A stretch of 64,000 nucleotides of DNA, taken from the NCBI RefSeq assembly GCF_018138715.1, contig NZ_JAGSHX010000006.1, positions 3,596,001 to 3,660,000 on the forward strand, in the 5' to 3' direction. Numbering within the stretch: the first letter of the stretch is position 1; every line of letters starts with the position of its first letter. The notes below the pieces were generated by a model. That model ran no database searches and was not told the origin of the DNA. It saw only the letters and a program-made list of their open reading frames with translations. The stretch is from Streptomyces asiaticus. GTDB lineage: Bacteria > Actinomycetota > Actinomycetes > Streptomycetales > Streptomycetaceae. This document shows, piece after piece, positions 1-9,721 of the stretch. The position numbers were made by a program, and so were the translations under genes.

Positions 1-815
1 CGGGAGGCGGGCGCCTTGGCCAGGCACTGGAGGAGCAGCTGCCACAGCTCGTCGGGGATCCCGGGCAGCGGCGCCACGGTCTCGGTCACATGGCGGCGCA
101 GGATCGCGCCCGGGTGGCCGCCGCCGAAGGGCGTGAAGCCGGCCAGCATCTCGTACAGGACCGTCGCCAGGGCGTAGACATCCACGCTGGCCCGGGGCGG
201 CAGCCCCTCGACGATCTCGGGGGCGAGATAGTCCGGGGTCCCGATCACGCTGCGCGGGTTCGGCGAGCGGCCCTGGGAGGACGTCCGGTCGCGGGCGGGC
301 TGGGCGCGGATCGGGGTCGGCTCGTCGACCAGCCGGGCGATACCGAAGTCGGTGAGCAGGGCGGGGTGCGCACCGCCGGGGCCGAGCGGGCCCTGCATGT
401 CCAGCAGCACGTTCTCCGGCTTGACGTCGCGGTGGACGACCCCGGCGGCGTGCGCGGCGGCCAGCGCGTCGGCGACGTCCACCGCGATCGCCACGGCGGC
501 CTCGGGAGCGAGGCGGCGCTCGCGGTCCAGGCGGGTGCGCAGATCCGTACCGCGGATCAGGTCCATGACCAGCGCGAGGTCATTGCCGTCGACCACCAGG
601 TCGCGCACCCCGACCACCCGGGGGTGGTCGAGGCCGAGCAGTGCGGTGCGCTCCTGGACGAAGCGCTCCACGAGCTCCTGGTCGGAGGAGAGGTCCTCAC
701 GCAGGAGCTTGATGGCGACGGGTCCCTCGGGCCCGTCACCCAGCCACACCGCGCCGGCGCTGCCGCGCCCCAGGAGCTGATGCGCGGTGTACCGACTGCC
801 GATCTTCCGTGACAA
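1..815 (-). CDS. pkaB: Serine/threonine protein kinase, C-terminus cut by window edge (PkaB-like)
   Basis: The visible 271 residues are a Hanks-type kinase domain. It has a glycine loop (GRGSAG, residues 16-21), the ATP lysine K36, the catalytic loop HRDVKPEN with D130, then DFG and APE. The activation segment between DFG and GTP is about 15 residues longer than in the neighbouring kinase and rich in Arg, Ser and Pro. I chose the TTG at 813-815 because it gives the family N-terminus (SRKIGSRYTAHQLLGRG) and has GGAG upstream. It lies 200 bp downstream of a second kinase on the same strand, so the two are probably co-transcribed. The tandem pair matches my memory of pkaA/pkaB in S. coelicolor, where pkaB is downstream. 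The kinase assignment is very safe and the symbol is an inference from order. Confidence 0.9.
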   Translation of the reverse strand, partial: MSRKIGSRYTAHQLLGRGSAGAVWLGDGPEGPVAIKLLREDLSSDQELVERFVQERTALLGLDHPRVVGVRDLVVDGNDLALVMDLIRGTDLRTRLDRERRLAPEAAVAIAVDVADALAAAHAAGVVHRDVKPENVLLDMQGPLGPGGAHPALLTDFGIARLVDEPTPIRAQPARDRTSSQGRSPNPRSVIGTPDYLAPEIVEGLPPRASVDVYALATVLYEMLAGFTPFGGGHPGAILRRHVTETVAPLPGIPDELWQLLLQCLAKAPAS

Positions 816-1015
816 GACTGCTCCGAATCCTCCGACAAGGGCGGCACGTTGGCGACAAAGCTACGCGGCTACTGGCGCGTTGGGTGCACCAGACAACGCC
901 AACTGTCACTTCTGCGGCGGAAAACACCCTTCGGATGTCGACAAATCACCGGAGTGGGAGGTGCGGAGGCGGAGTTATGGGGACGGATCAGCTTCTGGAG
1001 CCCCGAGGGGGCGGA

Positions 1016-2731
1016 TCAGCTGCTGGGGCCGCCGAGGTCCTCGATCCACTGGCCGATGTCCTTGGCCCAGCCCGAGACCGCGTCCCAGTAGCCCTTGCCG
1101 TCGGCGATCCAGTCCTTGAGCGGGCTCAGCTCCCAGACCAGCCAGGAGCCGATGATCAGGACCACGATCACGAACAGACAGCCCTTGAGGCACCCCAGGC
1201 CGGGGATCTTCATCCGGTTGGGGTTGGAGCCCCGCTGCCGGGGCTCGTGGCGCGGCTCCGGCTGCTGCGGCGGCGGGGCGTAGCGCTGCGGCTGGGGCTG
1301 CTGCGGGTGGTGCGGCGCCGGGGCGTACTGCTGCGGCTGCTGGTACTGCTGCGGCTGCTGGCGGCCCCGCCGGCGCTGGGGCGGCTGCTGGGGCTGCTGG
1401 TACTGCTGGGGCTGCTGGTACTGCTGTTGCTGGTACTGCTGCTGCGGCGCGGCGCGGTGGGGGCGGCGGCGCAGCGGGTCCTCGCTCGGGTCGAGGTACT
1501 GGACCTGGGTCTGCTCATTGCGGTCGCGGGCCGCGCGCAGCTGGTTCTGCCAGGGGTGCGGATCGTCCTGGCCGGGCCCACCGGGCGGTACGGGCGGCAT
1601 GGCGCGCGTCGGATCGGCGCCCCCGGCCGGTCCTGAGCCGCTGGGCAGCACCTGGGTGGGGTCGGCGTTGGCCCCGGCGTTCGCACCTGTGGTGGGCATC
1701 ACATTGGTGGCTGCGGCGGGGTCGTACGAGGGGGTGCCGCCCGGGGCGGTCGTGGGGAGCGCCTGGGTCGGGTCGGCCGAGCCCGCGGGCGCGGTGTCCG
1801 GGACCGGCGCGGGCGCCGGGTCCGGGGCGAGCAGCGCGGCCACGCCGAGTGCCGCCTCGGCCTGCGCGGCCGAGGCGTGCACCCCGACACCGGCGGCGAC
1901 CACGCGCAGCGCCTGGGCCAGGTTCTCGGCGCTGGGGCGCTCCTCGGGCCGCTTGCGCAGACAGCGCTCTATGACGGTCCACAGCGGCTCGGGCACGGTC
2001 GAGGGGCGGCGCGGCTCCTCGCTGAGGTGGCGGTGGAGCACCTCGAGGGCGGTGTTGCCGGCGAACGGCGGACGGCCGGTGACCAGCTCGTACAGCATGA
2101 TGCCCGCGCCGTAGATGTCCACCGCGGAGGTCTGCGGACGGCCCTCGGCGGACTCCGGCGCCACATAGGCGGGGGTGCCGACGAACTCCTGGGTGCGGGT
2201 GAGGCCGGGCGAGTCGGCGAGGCGCGCGATGCCGAAGTCGGTCAGCATCGGGTGCATCTCCTGGCCCTCGCCGGTGCCCGCGAGCAGCACGTTGGCGGGC
2301 TTCAGATCGCGGTGCACCACACCGTCGGCGTGGCTGGCGGCGAGCGCGTCGGCGATCTGAGCGGTGAGCAGGGACGCGGCCACAGGGGTGAACGGGCCGT
2401 TGCTGCGCAGGTACTTGTGCAGGTCCGGGCCGTCGATCAGATCCATGACCAGGGCCAGCAGATCGCCCTCGACCACCAGGTCGCGGGTGCGGACGATGTT
2501 GGGGTGGGTGAGCCTGAGCAGCACCGAGCGCTCGCGGAGAAAGCGCATGACGATGTCCGCGTCGTTCGCGAGCTCCTCCTTGAGGACCTTGATCGCGACG
2601 GTCTCGCCGGGCTGCCCGGCCACGGCCGCTTCGGCCCCCGCCGTCTCCCGCTGGCTGGCTCGCCAGACGGTGCCCGTGGCTCCGCGCCCGAGCGGCTCCT
2701 CGAGCAGGTATTTGCTGCCTACCGGCCGCAC
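1016..2731 (-). CDS. pkaA: Transmembrane serine/threonine protein kinase (PkaA-like)
   Basis: This 571-residue protein has an N-terminal Hanks kinase domain (about residues 8-290). Visible motifs are G15-R-G17-A-T-G20, AIK with K48, HRDLKPAN with D142, DFG at 165-167 and APE at 201-203. About 200 residues of Pro/Ala/Gln-rich linker follow, including repeated Tyr-Gln-Gln-Pro units. A single membrane span lies near residues 508-532 (LFVIVVLIIGSWLVW) and a 35-residue Trp-containing tail would be outside. Unlike PknB there are no PASTA domains, so the extracellular sensor is tiny. The GTG at 2729-2731 is preceded by GGGAG at good spacing. It is divergent from the FHA protein at 3381, a plausible phosphotarget reader. 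The kinase call is certain and the pkaA name rests on gene order. Confidence 0.93.
   Translation of the reverse strand: MRPVGSKYLLEEPLGRGATGTVWRASQRETAGAEAAVAGQPGETVAIKVLKEELANDADIVMRFLRERSVLLRLTHPNIVRTRDLVVEGDLLALVMDLIDGPDLHKYLRSNGPFTPVAASLLTAQIADALAASHADGVVHRDLKPANVLLAGTGEGQEMHPMLTDFGIARLADSPGLTRTQEFVGTPAYVAPESAEGRPQTSAVDIYGAGIMLYELVTGRPPFAGNTALEVLHRHLSEEPRRPSTVPEPLWTVIERCLRKRPEERPSAENLAQALRVVAAGVGVHASAAQAEAALGVAALLAPDPAPAPVPDTAPAGSADPTQALPTTAPGGTPSYDPAAATNVMPTTGANAGANADPTQVLPSGSGPAGGADPTRAMPPVPPGGPGQDDPHPWQNQLRAARDRNEQTQVQYLDPSEDPLRRRPHRAAPQQQYQQQQYQQPQQYQQPQQPPQRRRGRQQPQQYQQPQQYAPAPHHPQQPQPQRYAPPPQQPEPRHEPRQRGSNPNRMKIPGLGCLKGCLFVIVVLIIGSWLVWELSPLKDWIADGKGYWDAVSGWAKDIGQWIEDLGGPSS
1326..1446 (-). 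repeat. In-gene triplet-type repeat coding for Gln/Tyr/Pro tract
   Basis: On the + strand this part of the kinase gene is an imperfect reiteration of CTGCTGGTACTG-like units. They translate on the minus strand into repeated YQQPQQ/YQQQ blocks between the kinase domain and the membrane span. Such tracts are prone to length change without frameshift. Confidence 0.8.
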
Positions 2732-3380
2732 GTCATGCGCTCCCTGATCGTGGTCTTACATCGGCGTACTGCGTTGGTCTGCTGGGTGATCTGCTGTGTG
2801 GGTCTGCTGTGGTGCTCGACTTGTTGTACTCGTCTTGTACTCGTCCGCCCCACTGTAATGGCGACGCACGGTGAGCCCTATCCGATCACCACACGAGGGT
2901 CCGGAACGGGTCCGGCGCAGGTGTCCGGGAAGGGTGTCCGGAACGGGGTCCGGCACAGGTGTCCGGCGCGGGGGAAGACGTGTGATCCGGACGGATGGTT
3001 GCCAACGGTGGCCCGGATCGCTCGTTGACCGCTCAATCGCCGCTCAAACGGGCGCGACGGGGCGCGGAGGGGCGCGACCGGGCGGCTTCCATCACCGTAA
3101 GGACGGCTCAAGGGCGGCCCAAGGGCGGCCGTTCCGGTCGCAATCAGCCAGTTTCGGCCGACTAGCCGACCAATCAAGATCATGTAGCGCCGGGCGGCGG
3201 GCGAAGTGTCGGTGGCAGGTGCGAGGATGCAGGCAGCACGGAAGCGCCGAGCGGCGGGAGGCTCACGCTCCGTGACCCGTACGACCCCGTACGGACCTGT
3301 ACGTGCCGAAGGGCCTGGGGGCGGTGGTGGGGGTCGGCACCCCTGCCCGGCCCCCTGGACAGAAGGGACCGTTGACGGCG
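2732..3380. other. Divergent intergenic region between kinase and FHA/FtsK genes
   Basis: This 649-bp region holds no convincing gene. The open frames inside it are short, or are extensions of neighbouring genes without a start or codon pattern of their own. It should carry the divergent promoters for the kinase operon (leftward) and the FHA/FtsK gene (rightward). The first 150 bp are relatively AT-rich for this genome. A 37-bp imperfect direct duplication lies at 2899-2972, and short reiterations of CAAGGGCGGCC occur near 3110-3130. Confidence 0.6.
2899..2972. repeat. Imperfect tandem duplication of about 37 bp
   Basis: Two adjacent copies begin at 2899 and 2936, both starting GTCCGGAACGGG. 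They share the order GTCCGG / GTCCGGC / CAGGTGTCCGG and differ at a few positions. They lie in the divergent intergenic region, so they may be regulatory or simply slippage products. Confidence 0.7.
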
Positions 3381-6300
3381 ATGCAGATTCGGCTGACCGT
3401 CCTCGGGCCGCGCAGCGCCCACCCGGGCCGTTCCGGCCACCATCCTGCGCCCGCGTCCGGGCCGCACGCCCTCGTGGGCGCGGTGGACGTCCTGGTCACC
3501 GCCCCCGCCGGCACGGCACTCGCCGCGGTGGCCGGCGGGCTGGCCGACGCGGTCGCCGCGGCCGGTTACGAGGCGGGGGGCGCCGGCGGCGGGAGCGGCG
3601 GCCCGGTGGTGCTGTACGCGGGGGGCGAGCGGCTGGACCCGCAGCGCTGTGCGCTCGGCGAGCCGCCGCTGGTGGACGGCGCGGTGCTCTCCCTGCACGG
3701 CCCGGCCGACCCCGACTCCGACCACTACCCCGGCTACCCCGGCCTGCCCGAGACCGCCGTCGCCGACGCCACGGTCCACCTGGACGTGGTCGCGGGGCCC
3801 GACGCGGGCGGCGTCCATCTGCTGCACGGCGGCCAGGTCCGCATCGGCCGCTCCGCCGACGCGGATGTCCCCCTGGACGACCCCGACGTCTCCCGGCTGC
3901 ACTGCGCGGTCACGGTCGCCGAGGACGGCCGGGTGACCATCGCCGACCTGGGCTCGACCAACGGCACCGCCGCCGACGGCGTCCCCGTGGGCACCCAGCC
4001 GGTGCCCCTGGAGCCGGGGGCGCTGCTGCGGATCGGCGAGTCCGCCCTGCGGCTGCGCGTCCCCTCCACGGCATCGGCGATGCCCTCGGCCCCCACCCGC
4101 CTCCCCGTCCATGCGGACGGCGAGGGCCATCTCCGCGTCACCCCCGCCGGTGACCACCCCACCCACACCAAGGCCCCTTGGCCCGGCGCCCCCCAACCGG
4201 CCGCCCCCACCCACACCGCCCAGGGCCCCTGGACCCCTCCCACCCGCCACCCCGGCACGGGCTGGACGAGGGTGGGCCAAGCGGGTGACGAGTCTCACGC
4301 AGCCCACGAGAGGGCTGGCGCCCATGGGAGCCACGACGGGTGGGCCGGTGAGGGAGCGGGCACCGGGCCACGCGGCAGTACGGGCACCGGGCCGCGCGGC
4401 GACGCGGGCACCGGCACCCCGGGCGGGGCGAGTTCCTACGCCCACCGGAACGACGACGGCTGGGGCCCAAGTGAGGGCGCGACCCCCGGGCCGCGCGGCA
4501 GTACGGGCACCGGGCCGCGCGGCGACGCGGCCGGACGCGGCCGGGGCCCGCAGGGCCGCCCCTCGACCCCCGGCGACCAGCCGTACGACGACCCGTCCAC
4601 GGCCCGCACCCGACGCAGTGAGCGCGCCCCCGGGGCCGGAGCCGCCGGACAGGGCCCGGCGGGGCGGCCCGCGCGAGCCGACCAGGGCCGCCCCGGCTCG
4701 GGCGGCAGCGCCCATCCGGACCACGGCCCACGGCCGACCGACGGCCGCCACCCGGACGCGGCCCAGGGCCACCGGCCCACCTCCCGTGGAGCCGCAGGCG
4801 CCCCGGCGGGTCCCGGTGGCGCCCCTTACGACAGCGCGGCCGCAGGCCGCAGCGGGCCGGACGAGGCCGAGGCGGGGTACGGCGACGCCCCGCACGGCGG
4901 TCGGCGGTACAGCCGAGGACGCGGCGACACGGACGGACGCGGCCAGGGCCCGCAGCGGGCCCGGTCCACCGGCAATCAGCCCGCCGACGCGAACCCCGGC
5001 CGCTCGCCGTACGGCGGCGCGGCCGCAGGCCGCAGCCGGTATCGCGAAGGCGACGCCGACTCCGGGCGGCAGCCCGGTCCGGGCGCGGAGTACGGCGACG
5101 CCCGGCGCGGCGGTCAGTCGCACGGCAGAGGACGCGGCCAGGAGGGCCCGCAGGGGCCCTCCGCCGGCGGGGGCGACGGCGCGGCGCCGTACGACGGCCG
5201 GTCCGCCGCTCCCGGACAGCGCACCCCCTACCCCGGCGGCCAGCCGGGCGCCGGGCCGCGCAGCGGGCCCGGCTCGGCCGCCCCCGGCCGCGCGGGGTAC
5301 GGCGAGGCCCCCGCCAACAGTGACCGACATGGCAGGCGGCCACAGGCCGAGAGCGCTGGGTACGGCGGGGCCGGACAGCAGACGCCCCACCCCGGGGCCC
5401 AGCAGGGCGCCGGGCCGCGCAGCGGGCCCGGCTCGGCCGCCCCCGGCCGCGCGGGGTATGGCGGGGCCCGCGCCAACAGTGACCGGCGTGGCGGTGCGGC
5501 GCCCGGCGGCCCCGGGCAGCCGGGCGCCAGGGAGCGTACGCATGGTGCGGGATATGCGCTGGACGCGCCGGGGGCGCAGGCTCGGCGGCGGGGGATAGGG
5601 GCTTGGGTGCGGCAGTTGGCCGGGGGGAAGGCGGCCGAGCGGGGTGGGGCGCGGGAGGACCGGGGCGCGGCGGCGCGGGCGGCCGCGGAGGCGGAGGCGT
5701 TGCAGCGGCGGTGGCCGGATCCGGCCACCATGCTGATGACGGCGCTGGGGCCGGGCTCGCGCCTGTGGGAGCGCGCCCCCGGGCATCCGGACATGCTCAC
5801 CGTACGGCTCGGCTCGGCCGACCAGCTGACGGTCGGCGGCGGGCTGCTGCCCGCCGCGCCCGTGACCGTCGATCTGCGGCAGTGCGGTTCGCTGGGGCTC
5901 GCGGGCCCGCGCACGCGGGTGGCGGGGCTCGCCCGGTCCGTCGTGGCGCAGCTGGCGGCCCTGCACTCACCGGCCGCGTTGGAGATCGTGCTGATCAGCG
6001 GCGAGGAGCGGCTCGCGGAGTGGTCGTGGCTCGGCTGGCTGCCGCACGTCCAGCCGTTGCGCGGGCAGGACTGCCGGCTGCTGCTCGCGTACGACGCGGA
6101 GCAGGCCGCGGCCCGTACGGAGGAGCTGACCCGGCGGCTGGAGGACGGTCCGCTGGGCCCCGGCTGGGCGAGCGCCTCCCAGGCCGCCGCGCAGTCCGTG
6201 GCCGCACGCCACTTCGGGCCGTACACCGTGGTGGTCGTGGACGGCGCCCCCGGTCCGGGCGCGCTGCACGACACCCTCGCCCGGCTGGCGGTGAGCGGTT

Positions 6301-8039
6301 CCGCGGCCGGAATCCATCTGCTCTCTCTGGCCGAGGCGCCCGCCGCGTCGCCCACCTCCCCGCTGCCCATGAGCTATGAGGCCGCGCGTTCCGCGTCCGC
6401 CGCGTTCGCGGCGTGCGGAGTGGCGGCCGTGCTGAGCGGTGACGTGGCCACGGGTCTCCAGATCGTCCACGGGGACGGGACGGCGCCCGGCACCAGCGGG
6501 GTCAACGGGATCACCGGCGCGACCGGCGCCACCACGACCGTGACCGTGGACGCGGTGTCGGCGGCGTGGGCCGAGCGGTTCGCGCGGGCGCTCGCGCCCC
6601 TGCGCCCGGCCGCCTCCGCGCAGGACGGCGCGTTCGGCGGCTCCGACGGCCCGCCGACCGTCCCGCTGCCGGACTCGGCGCGGCTGCTGGACGAGTTGGG
6701 GCTCGCGCGGGCCACGCCCGCTTCCCTGCTGGCCCGTTGGGCGGCCGCGGCGGACGAGGTCCCGGCGGGCGGCCGGGCGCTGGCGGTGCTCGGCGCCGGT
6801 CCGCGCGGCCCGCTCGCGGTCGATCTGGCCGCCGAGGAGGGTCCGCACGCACTGATCGACGGCGCGGCGGGCACCGGTAAGACGGAGCTGCTGCGCTCGT
6901 TCGCCGCCTCGCTCGCGGCCGCCGAACGGCCGGACCGGCTCGAGCTCATCCTGGTCGACGGCGCCGGGTCGGGGGCCGGAGCCGGAGCGGGCGAGGGGCT
7001 GCGGGTGTGCACGGATCTGCCGCATGTCTCGACGCATCTGTCGGCCACCGACCCGGTACGGATGCGGGAGTTCGCGCAGGCGCTCAGCTCGGAGCTCAAG
7101 CGCCGCGCCGAACTGCTGGGCCGGCAGGACTTCACGGATTGGCACGCCCGGCCCCACCACCCCGGCGACGACGAGGGCTACGGCGACGGCGGCGACCACG
7201 CCACCGGCTCGGGCAGCACTTCGGGCGGCACCATGGGCGCCAACCCGGGCCCGTCCGGCCCTGGCACGCCCCGCGTCGTCGCGCCTCGCCCGCCCGGCGA
7301 CATCGACCCGCCCCCGAGCGACACCCTCCATACGCTCAATCTGCGCGCCCAGCGCACGCGCACCGCGAGCGCGGCGTCCGCCCGTCCTCGTTCCCTCCTC
7401 CCCCGTCTCGTCGTGCTCGTCGACGACTTCGACGCGCTGGTGGCCCCGGCCCTCGGCAGCCCCGGCCGTCCGGCGTCCGGTTCGGTCGTCCGCGCGCTGG
7501 AGGCGATCGCCCGTGACGGCGCCCGGCTCGGGGTGCATCTGGTCGTGGCGTCCGGCCGGCCGGACCGTACGGCGGACACGGCGGCCGTCGAGCGGGCCGC
7601 CCTGCGGATCGCCCTGGACGCGCGCCCGCTCAACCCCGCGCCCTCGGCGACCCCCGCGCATCCAACCGGCTCTCCCCACCCCGGCGAGCCCGAAAGGCCC
7701 GATACATCCCCCGCCACATCGACACGCTCGGTCACATCCACCCCCGCCGCCGCAGCCGCTCCGGGCAGCGACCCGGCGCCGGGCCGTGGGCGGCTGTTCC
7801 GTCCGGATGACGCCGCGGGAACGCCGTTCCAGGCGGGCCGGGTGACCGGACGGATACCGCGCACCGCGACCCAGCGGCCCACCGTCGTGCCGCTGGAGTG
7901 GCGGCGGATGGGCGATCCGCCCGCCCGCCGACCGCTGCGCGAGCTCGGGAACGGCCCCACCGACCTGGCACTTCTCGCCAGTGCGCTCCAGCGCGCCGCG
8001 CAGTCGGCGGACGCGCCCACCGCACCCGCGCTGATCTGA
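3381..8039 (+). CDS. FHA domain and FtsK/SpoIIIE-type ATPase domain protein
   Basis: This is a 1552-residue multidomain protein. Residues 1 to about 105 look like a ubiquitin-like (YukD/EccD-type) fold, starting MQIRLTVLGPR. Residues about 140-215 are an FHA domain with GRS, SRLHC and LGSTNGT, the phosphothreonine-binding signature. About 450 residues of Gly/Arg/Pro-rich low complexity follow. The C-terminal half carries an FtsK/EccC-like ATPase with Walker A GAAGTGKT at about 1161-1168 and Walker B LVVLVDDFD at about 1343-1351. A further low-complexity insertion follows near 1415-1475. No membrane span is evident. The ATG at 3381 gives the natural N-terminus; a TTG nine bases upstream, in frame, sits nearer the AGAAGGGA motif. 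It faces a transmembrane kinase, so phospho-dependent control is plausible. No ESX substrates or EccB/D genes adjoin it, so a type VII role is unproven. Confidence 0.88.
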   Translation: MQIRLTVLGPRSAHPGRSGHHPAPASGPHALVGAVDVLVTAPAGTALAAVAGGLADAVAAAGYEAGGAGGGSGGPVVLYAGGERLDPQRCALGEPPLVDGAVLSLHGPADPDSDHYPGYPGLPETAVADATVHLDVVAGPDAGGVHLLHGGQVRIGRSADADVPLDDPDVSRLHCAVTVAEDGRVTIADLGSTNGTAADGVPVGTQPVPLEPGALLRIGESALRLRVPSTASAMPSAPTRLPVHADGEGHLRVTPAGDHPTHTKAPWPGAPQPAAPTHTAQGPWTPPTRHPGTGWTRVGQAGDESHAAHERAGAHGSHDGWAGEGAGTGPRGSTGTGPRGDAGTGTPGGASSYAHRNDDGWGPSEGATPGPRGSTGTGPRGDAAGRGRGPQGRPSTPGDQPYDDPSTARTRRSERAPGAGAAGQGPAGRPARADQGRPGSGGSAHPDHGPRPTDGRHPDAAQGHRPTSRGAAGAPAGPGGAPYDSAAAGRSGPDEAEAGYGDAPHGGRRYSRGRGDTDGRGQGPQRARSTGNQPADANPGRSPYGGAAAGRSRYREGDADSGRQPGPGAEYGDARRGGQSHGRGRGQEGPQGPSAGGGDGAAPYDGRSAAPGQRTPYPGGQPGAGPRSGPGSAAPGRAGYGEAPANSDRHGRRPQAESAGYGGAGQQTPHPGAQQGAGPRSGPGSAAPGRAGYGGARANSDRRGGAAPGGPGQPGARERTHGAGYALDAPGAQARRRGIGAWVRQLAGGKAAERGGAREDRGAAARAAAEAEALQRRWPDPATMLMTALGPGSRLWERAPGHPDMLTVRLGSADQLTVGGGLLPAAPVTVDLRQCGSLGLAGPRTRVAGLARSVVAQLAALHSPAALEIVLISGEERLAEWSWLGWLPHVQPLRGQDCRLLLAYDAEQAAARTEELTRRLEDGPLGPGWASASQAAAQSVAARHFGPYTVVVVDGAPGPGALHDTLARLAVSGSAAGIHLLSLAEAPAASPTSPLPMSYEAARSASAAFAACGVAAVLSGDVATGLQIVHGDGTAPGTSGVNGITGATGATTTVTVDAVSAAWAERFARALAPLRPAASAQDGAFGGSDGPPTVPLPDSARLLDELGLARATPASLLARWAAAADEVPAGGRALAVLGAGPRGPLAVDLAAEEGPHALIDGAAGTGKTELLRSFAASLAAAERPDRLELILVDGAGSGAGAGAGEGLRVCTDLPHVSTHLSATDPVRMREFAQALSSELKRRAELLGRQDFTDWHARPHHPGDDEGYGDGGDHATGSGSTSGGTMGANPGPSGPGTPRVVAPRPPGDIDPPPSDTLHTLNLRAQRTRTASAASARPRSLLPRLVVLVDDFDALVAPALGSPGRPASGSVVRALEAIARDGARLGVHLVVASGRPDRTADTAAVERAALRIALDARPLNPAPSATPAHPTGSPHPGEPERPDTSPATSTRSVTSTPAAAAAPGSDPAPGRGRLFRPDDAAGTPFQAGRVTGRIPRTATQRPTVVPLEWRRMGDPPARRPLRELGNGPTDLALLASALQRAAQSADAPTAPALI

Positions 8040-8338
8040 CCGGCCGACCGGCCCCGCCCATCACCGCCCGCACCCTGCCCGATAACTGTCCGATTCCCGC
8101 CCGTTTCTCGCCCGTTCTCGACCGTTCCCCGCACCCCCGGCCCACTTCCCGATCCATTCCGGCCATCCGCCCGTCTGTCCCGCCTGCCCCGTTTCACGGC
8201 CGACCCTTCATCACGGCCCGGTCACGATCCGTGAGTGAACGCCGGACGCAGTATTGCCACGTTCGGTGACCGGGCGTAGGACTACTCAGCACGGGACACG
8301 GCCGCGCGGGGGCGGCCGGCATCGGAGGGAACACGGGG
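8040..8338. other. Intergenic region upstream of sugar transporter operon
   Basis: This 299-bp stretch between the FHA/FtsK gene and the ABC transporter has no gene I can support. It is C-rich with reiterated CCCGTTCTCG/CCCGCCCGTT segments. It presumably contains the transporter promoter near 8220-8320, but no operator palindrome stood out. Confidence 0.5.
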
Positions 8339-9697
8339 ATGCACGTATCGCTTCCTGCGAAGCGTTCGACACGAGCCGCGGTGGCCCTGCTGGCGGCGGG
8401 AGCACTCATGCTCACCGCCGCGGGCTGCGGCGGCGACGACGGAGACACGGTCAGCGGCGGCCCGCCGCCCAACACCGTGAAACTGCCGCATCTGAAGGGG
8501 CAGAAACTCCAGGTCACGGCGGTCTGGACGGGCACCGAGCAGGAGAACTTCACCAAGGTGCTCAAGGAGTTCGAGAAGCGCACCGGCGCCAAGGTCTCCT
8601 TCGTACCGAGCGGTGACGACATGGCGGGCTTCGTCGGCTCGAAGATCGCGGGTGGCGCCCCGCCGGATGTCGCGATGGTCGGACAGGTCGGCGTCATGCG
8701 CGAGTTCGCCCAGAAGGGCTGGGCCAAACCGCTCGACGCCGCCGCCAAGGCCGAGTTGGCCAAGAACTTCGCCAAGGGGTGGCAGGACCTCGGCTCGTAC
8801 CAGGGCAAGCCCTACGGGGTGTATTTCAAGACCAGCAACAAATCCCTGCTCTGGTACAACACCTCCGCGTTCGACTACGCGGGCGCCAAGGTGCCCAAGA
8901 CCTGGCAGGAATTCCTGGAGCAGGCCCAGCTGATCTCCGACTCCGGCACCGACGCGGTCGCGATCGGCGGCCAGGACGGCTGGACGCTCACCGACTGGTT
9001 CGAGAACGTCTATCTCTCCCAGGCGGGCCCGGAGAAGTACGACCAGCTCGCCCAGCACAAGATCAAGTGGACCGATCCCTCGGTGAAGAAGGCGCTCGAG
9101 ACGCTCGCCCAGCTCTGGGGCACCAAGGGCCTGGTCGCGGGCGGCCGGAGCGGCGCGCTCCAGACCGCGTTCCCGGACTCCGTCACCAAGGCGTTCGGCA
9201 ACAAGGCCGAGCCGGACGCGGGCATGGTCTTCGAGGCCGACTTCGTCGCCGCCAACGTCGCCGACGCGGGCGCGGAGCTGGACCAGGACGCGAAGGTGTT
9301 CCCGTTCCCGGCGGTGGGCGCGGACGCGCCGGTGGTGACCGGCGGCGACGTCGGCGTGGCGCTGAAGAACAGCAAGGCGGCGCAGGCGCTGCTCACCTTC
9401 CTCGCCTCACCGGACGCCGGGACCATCTGGGCCCAGTCCGGCGGGTTCATCTCGGCGAACAAGAACGTCAAGTTCAGCGCCTATCCCAATGCCTCCATGC
9501 GCAAGATCGCACAGGCGCTGATCGCGGCGGGCAATGACTTCCGGTTCGACATGTCCGACCAGGCTCCCGCCTCCTTCGGTGGCAAGCCGGCGCAGGGCGA
9601 GTGGAAAGCGCTCCAGGACTTTCTCAAGAACCCGAGGAATGTCGAAGGCATCCAGCGCCAGCTGGAGCGGGATGCCGCCAAGGCGTACAAGAACTGA
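8339..9697 (+). CDS. Sugar ABC transporter substrate-binding lipoprotein
   Basis: This 452-residue extracytoplasmic binding protein belongs to the carbohydrate ABC importers (family 1 type). It has a lipoprotein signal: basic N-terminus (KRSTR), a hydrophobic stretch and lipobox LTAAGC, with Cys30 as the lipidated residue. The mature part shows features of the fold such as GGAPPDVAMVGQVG and SPDAGTIWAQSGG near the C-terminus. It should capture a sugar or oligosaccharide outside the membrane and deliver it to the two permeases directly downstream (24-bp gap to the first). The substrate cannot be read from the sequence. No repressor of the LacI/ROK type is adjacent, so regulation is not evident. 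Confidence 0.93.
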   Translation: MHVSLPAKRSTRAAVALLAAGALMLTAAGCGGDDGDTVSGGPPPNTVKLPHLKGQKLQVTAVWTGTEQENFTKVLKEFEKRTGAKVSFVPSGDDMAGFVGSKIAGGAPPDVAMVGQVGVMREFAQKGWAKPLDAAAKAELAKNFAKGWQDLGSYQGKPYGVYFKTSNKSLLWYNTSAFDYAGAKVPKTWQEFLEQAQLISDSGTDAVAIGGQDGWTLTDWFENVYLSQAGPEKYDQLAQHKIKWTDPSVKKALETLAQLWGTKGLVAGGRSGALQTAFPDSVTKAFGNKAEPDAGMVFEADFVAANVADAGAELDQDAKVFPFPAVGADAPVVTGGDVGVALKNSKAAQALLTFLASPDAGTIWAQSGGFISANKNVKFSAYPNASMRKIAQALIAAGNDFRFDMSDQAPASFGGKPAQGEWKALQDFLKNPRNVEGIQRQLERDAAKAYKN

Positions 9698-9721
9698 CGA
9701 CTCGACCGGGAGAACCACATC

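Noticed and set aside
3180..5966. 928-codon open frame on the - strand
   Set aside because: Antisense to the FHA/FtsK gene and dominated by Ala/Gly/Arg low complexity from the same repeats.
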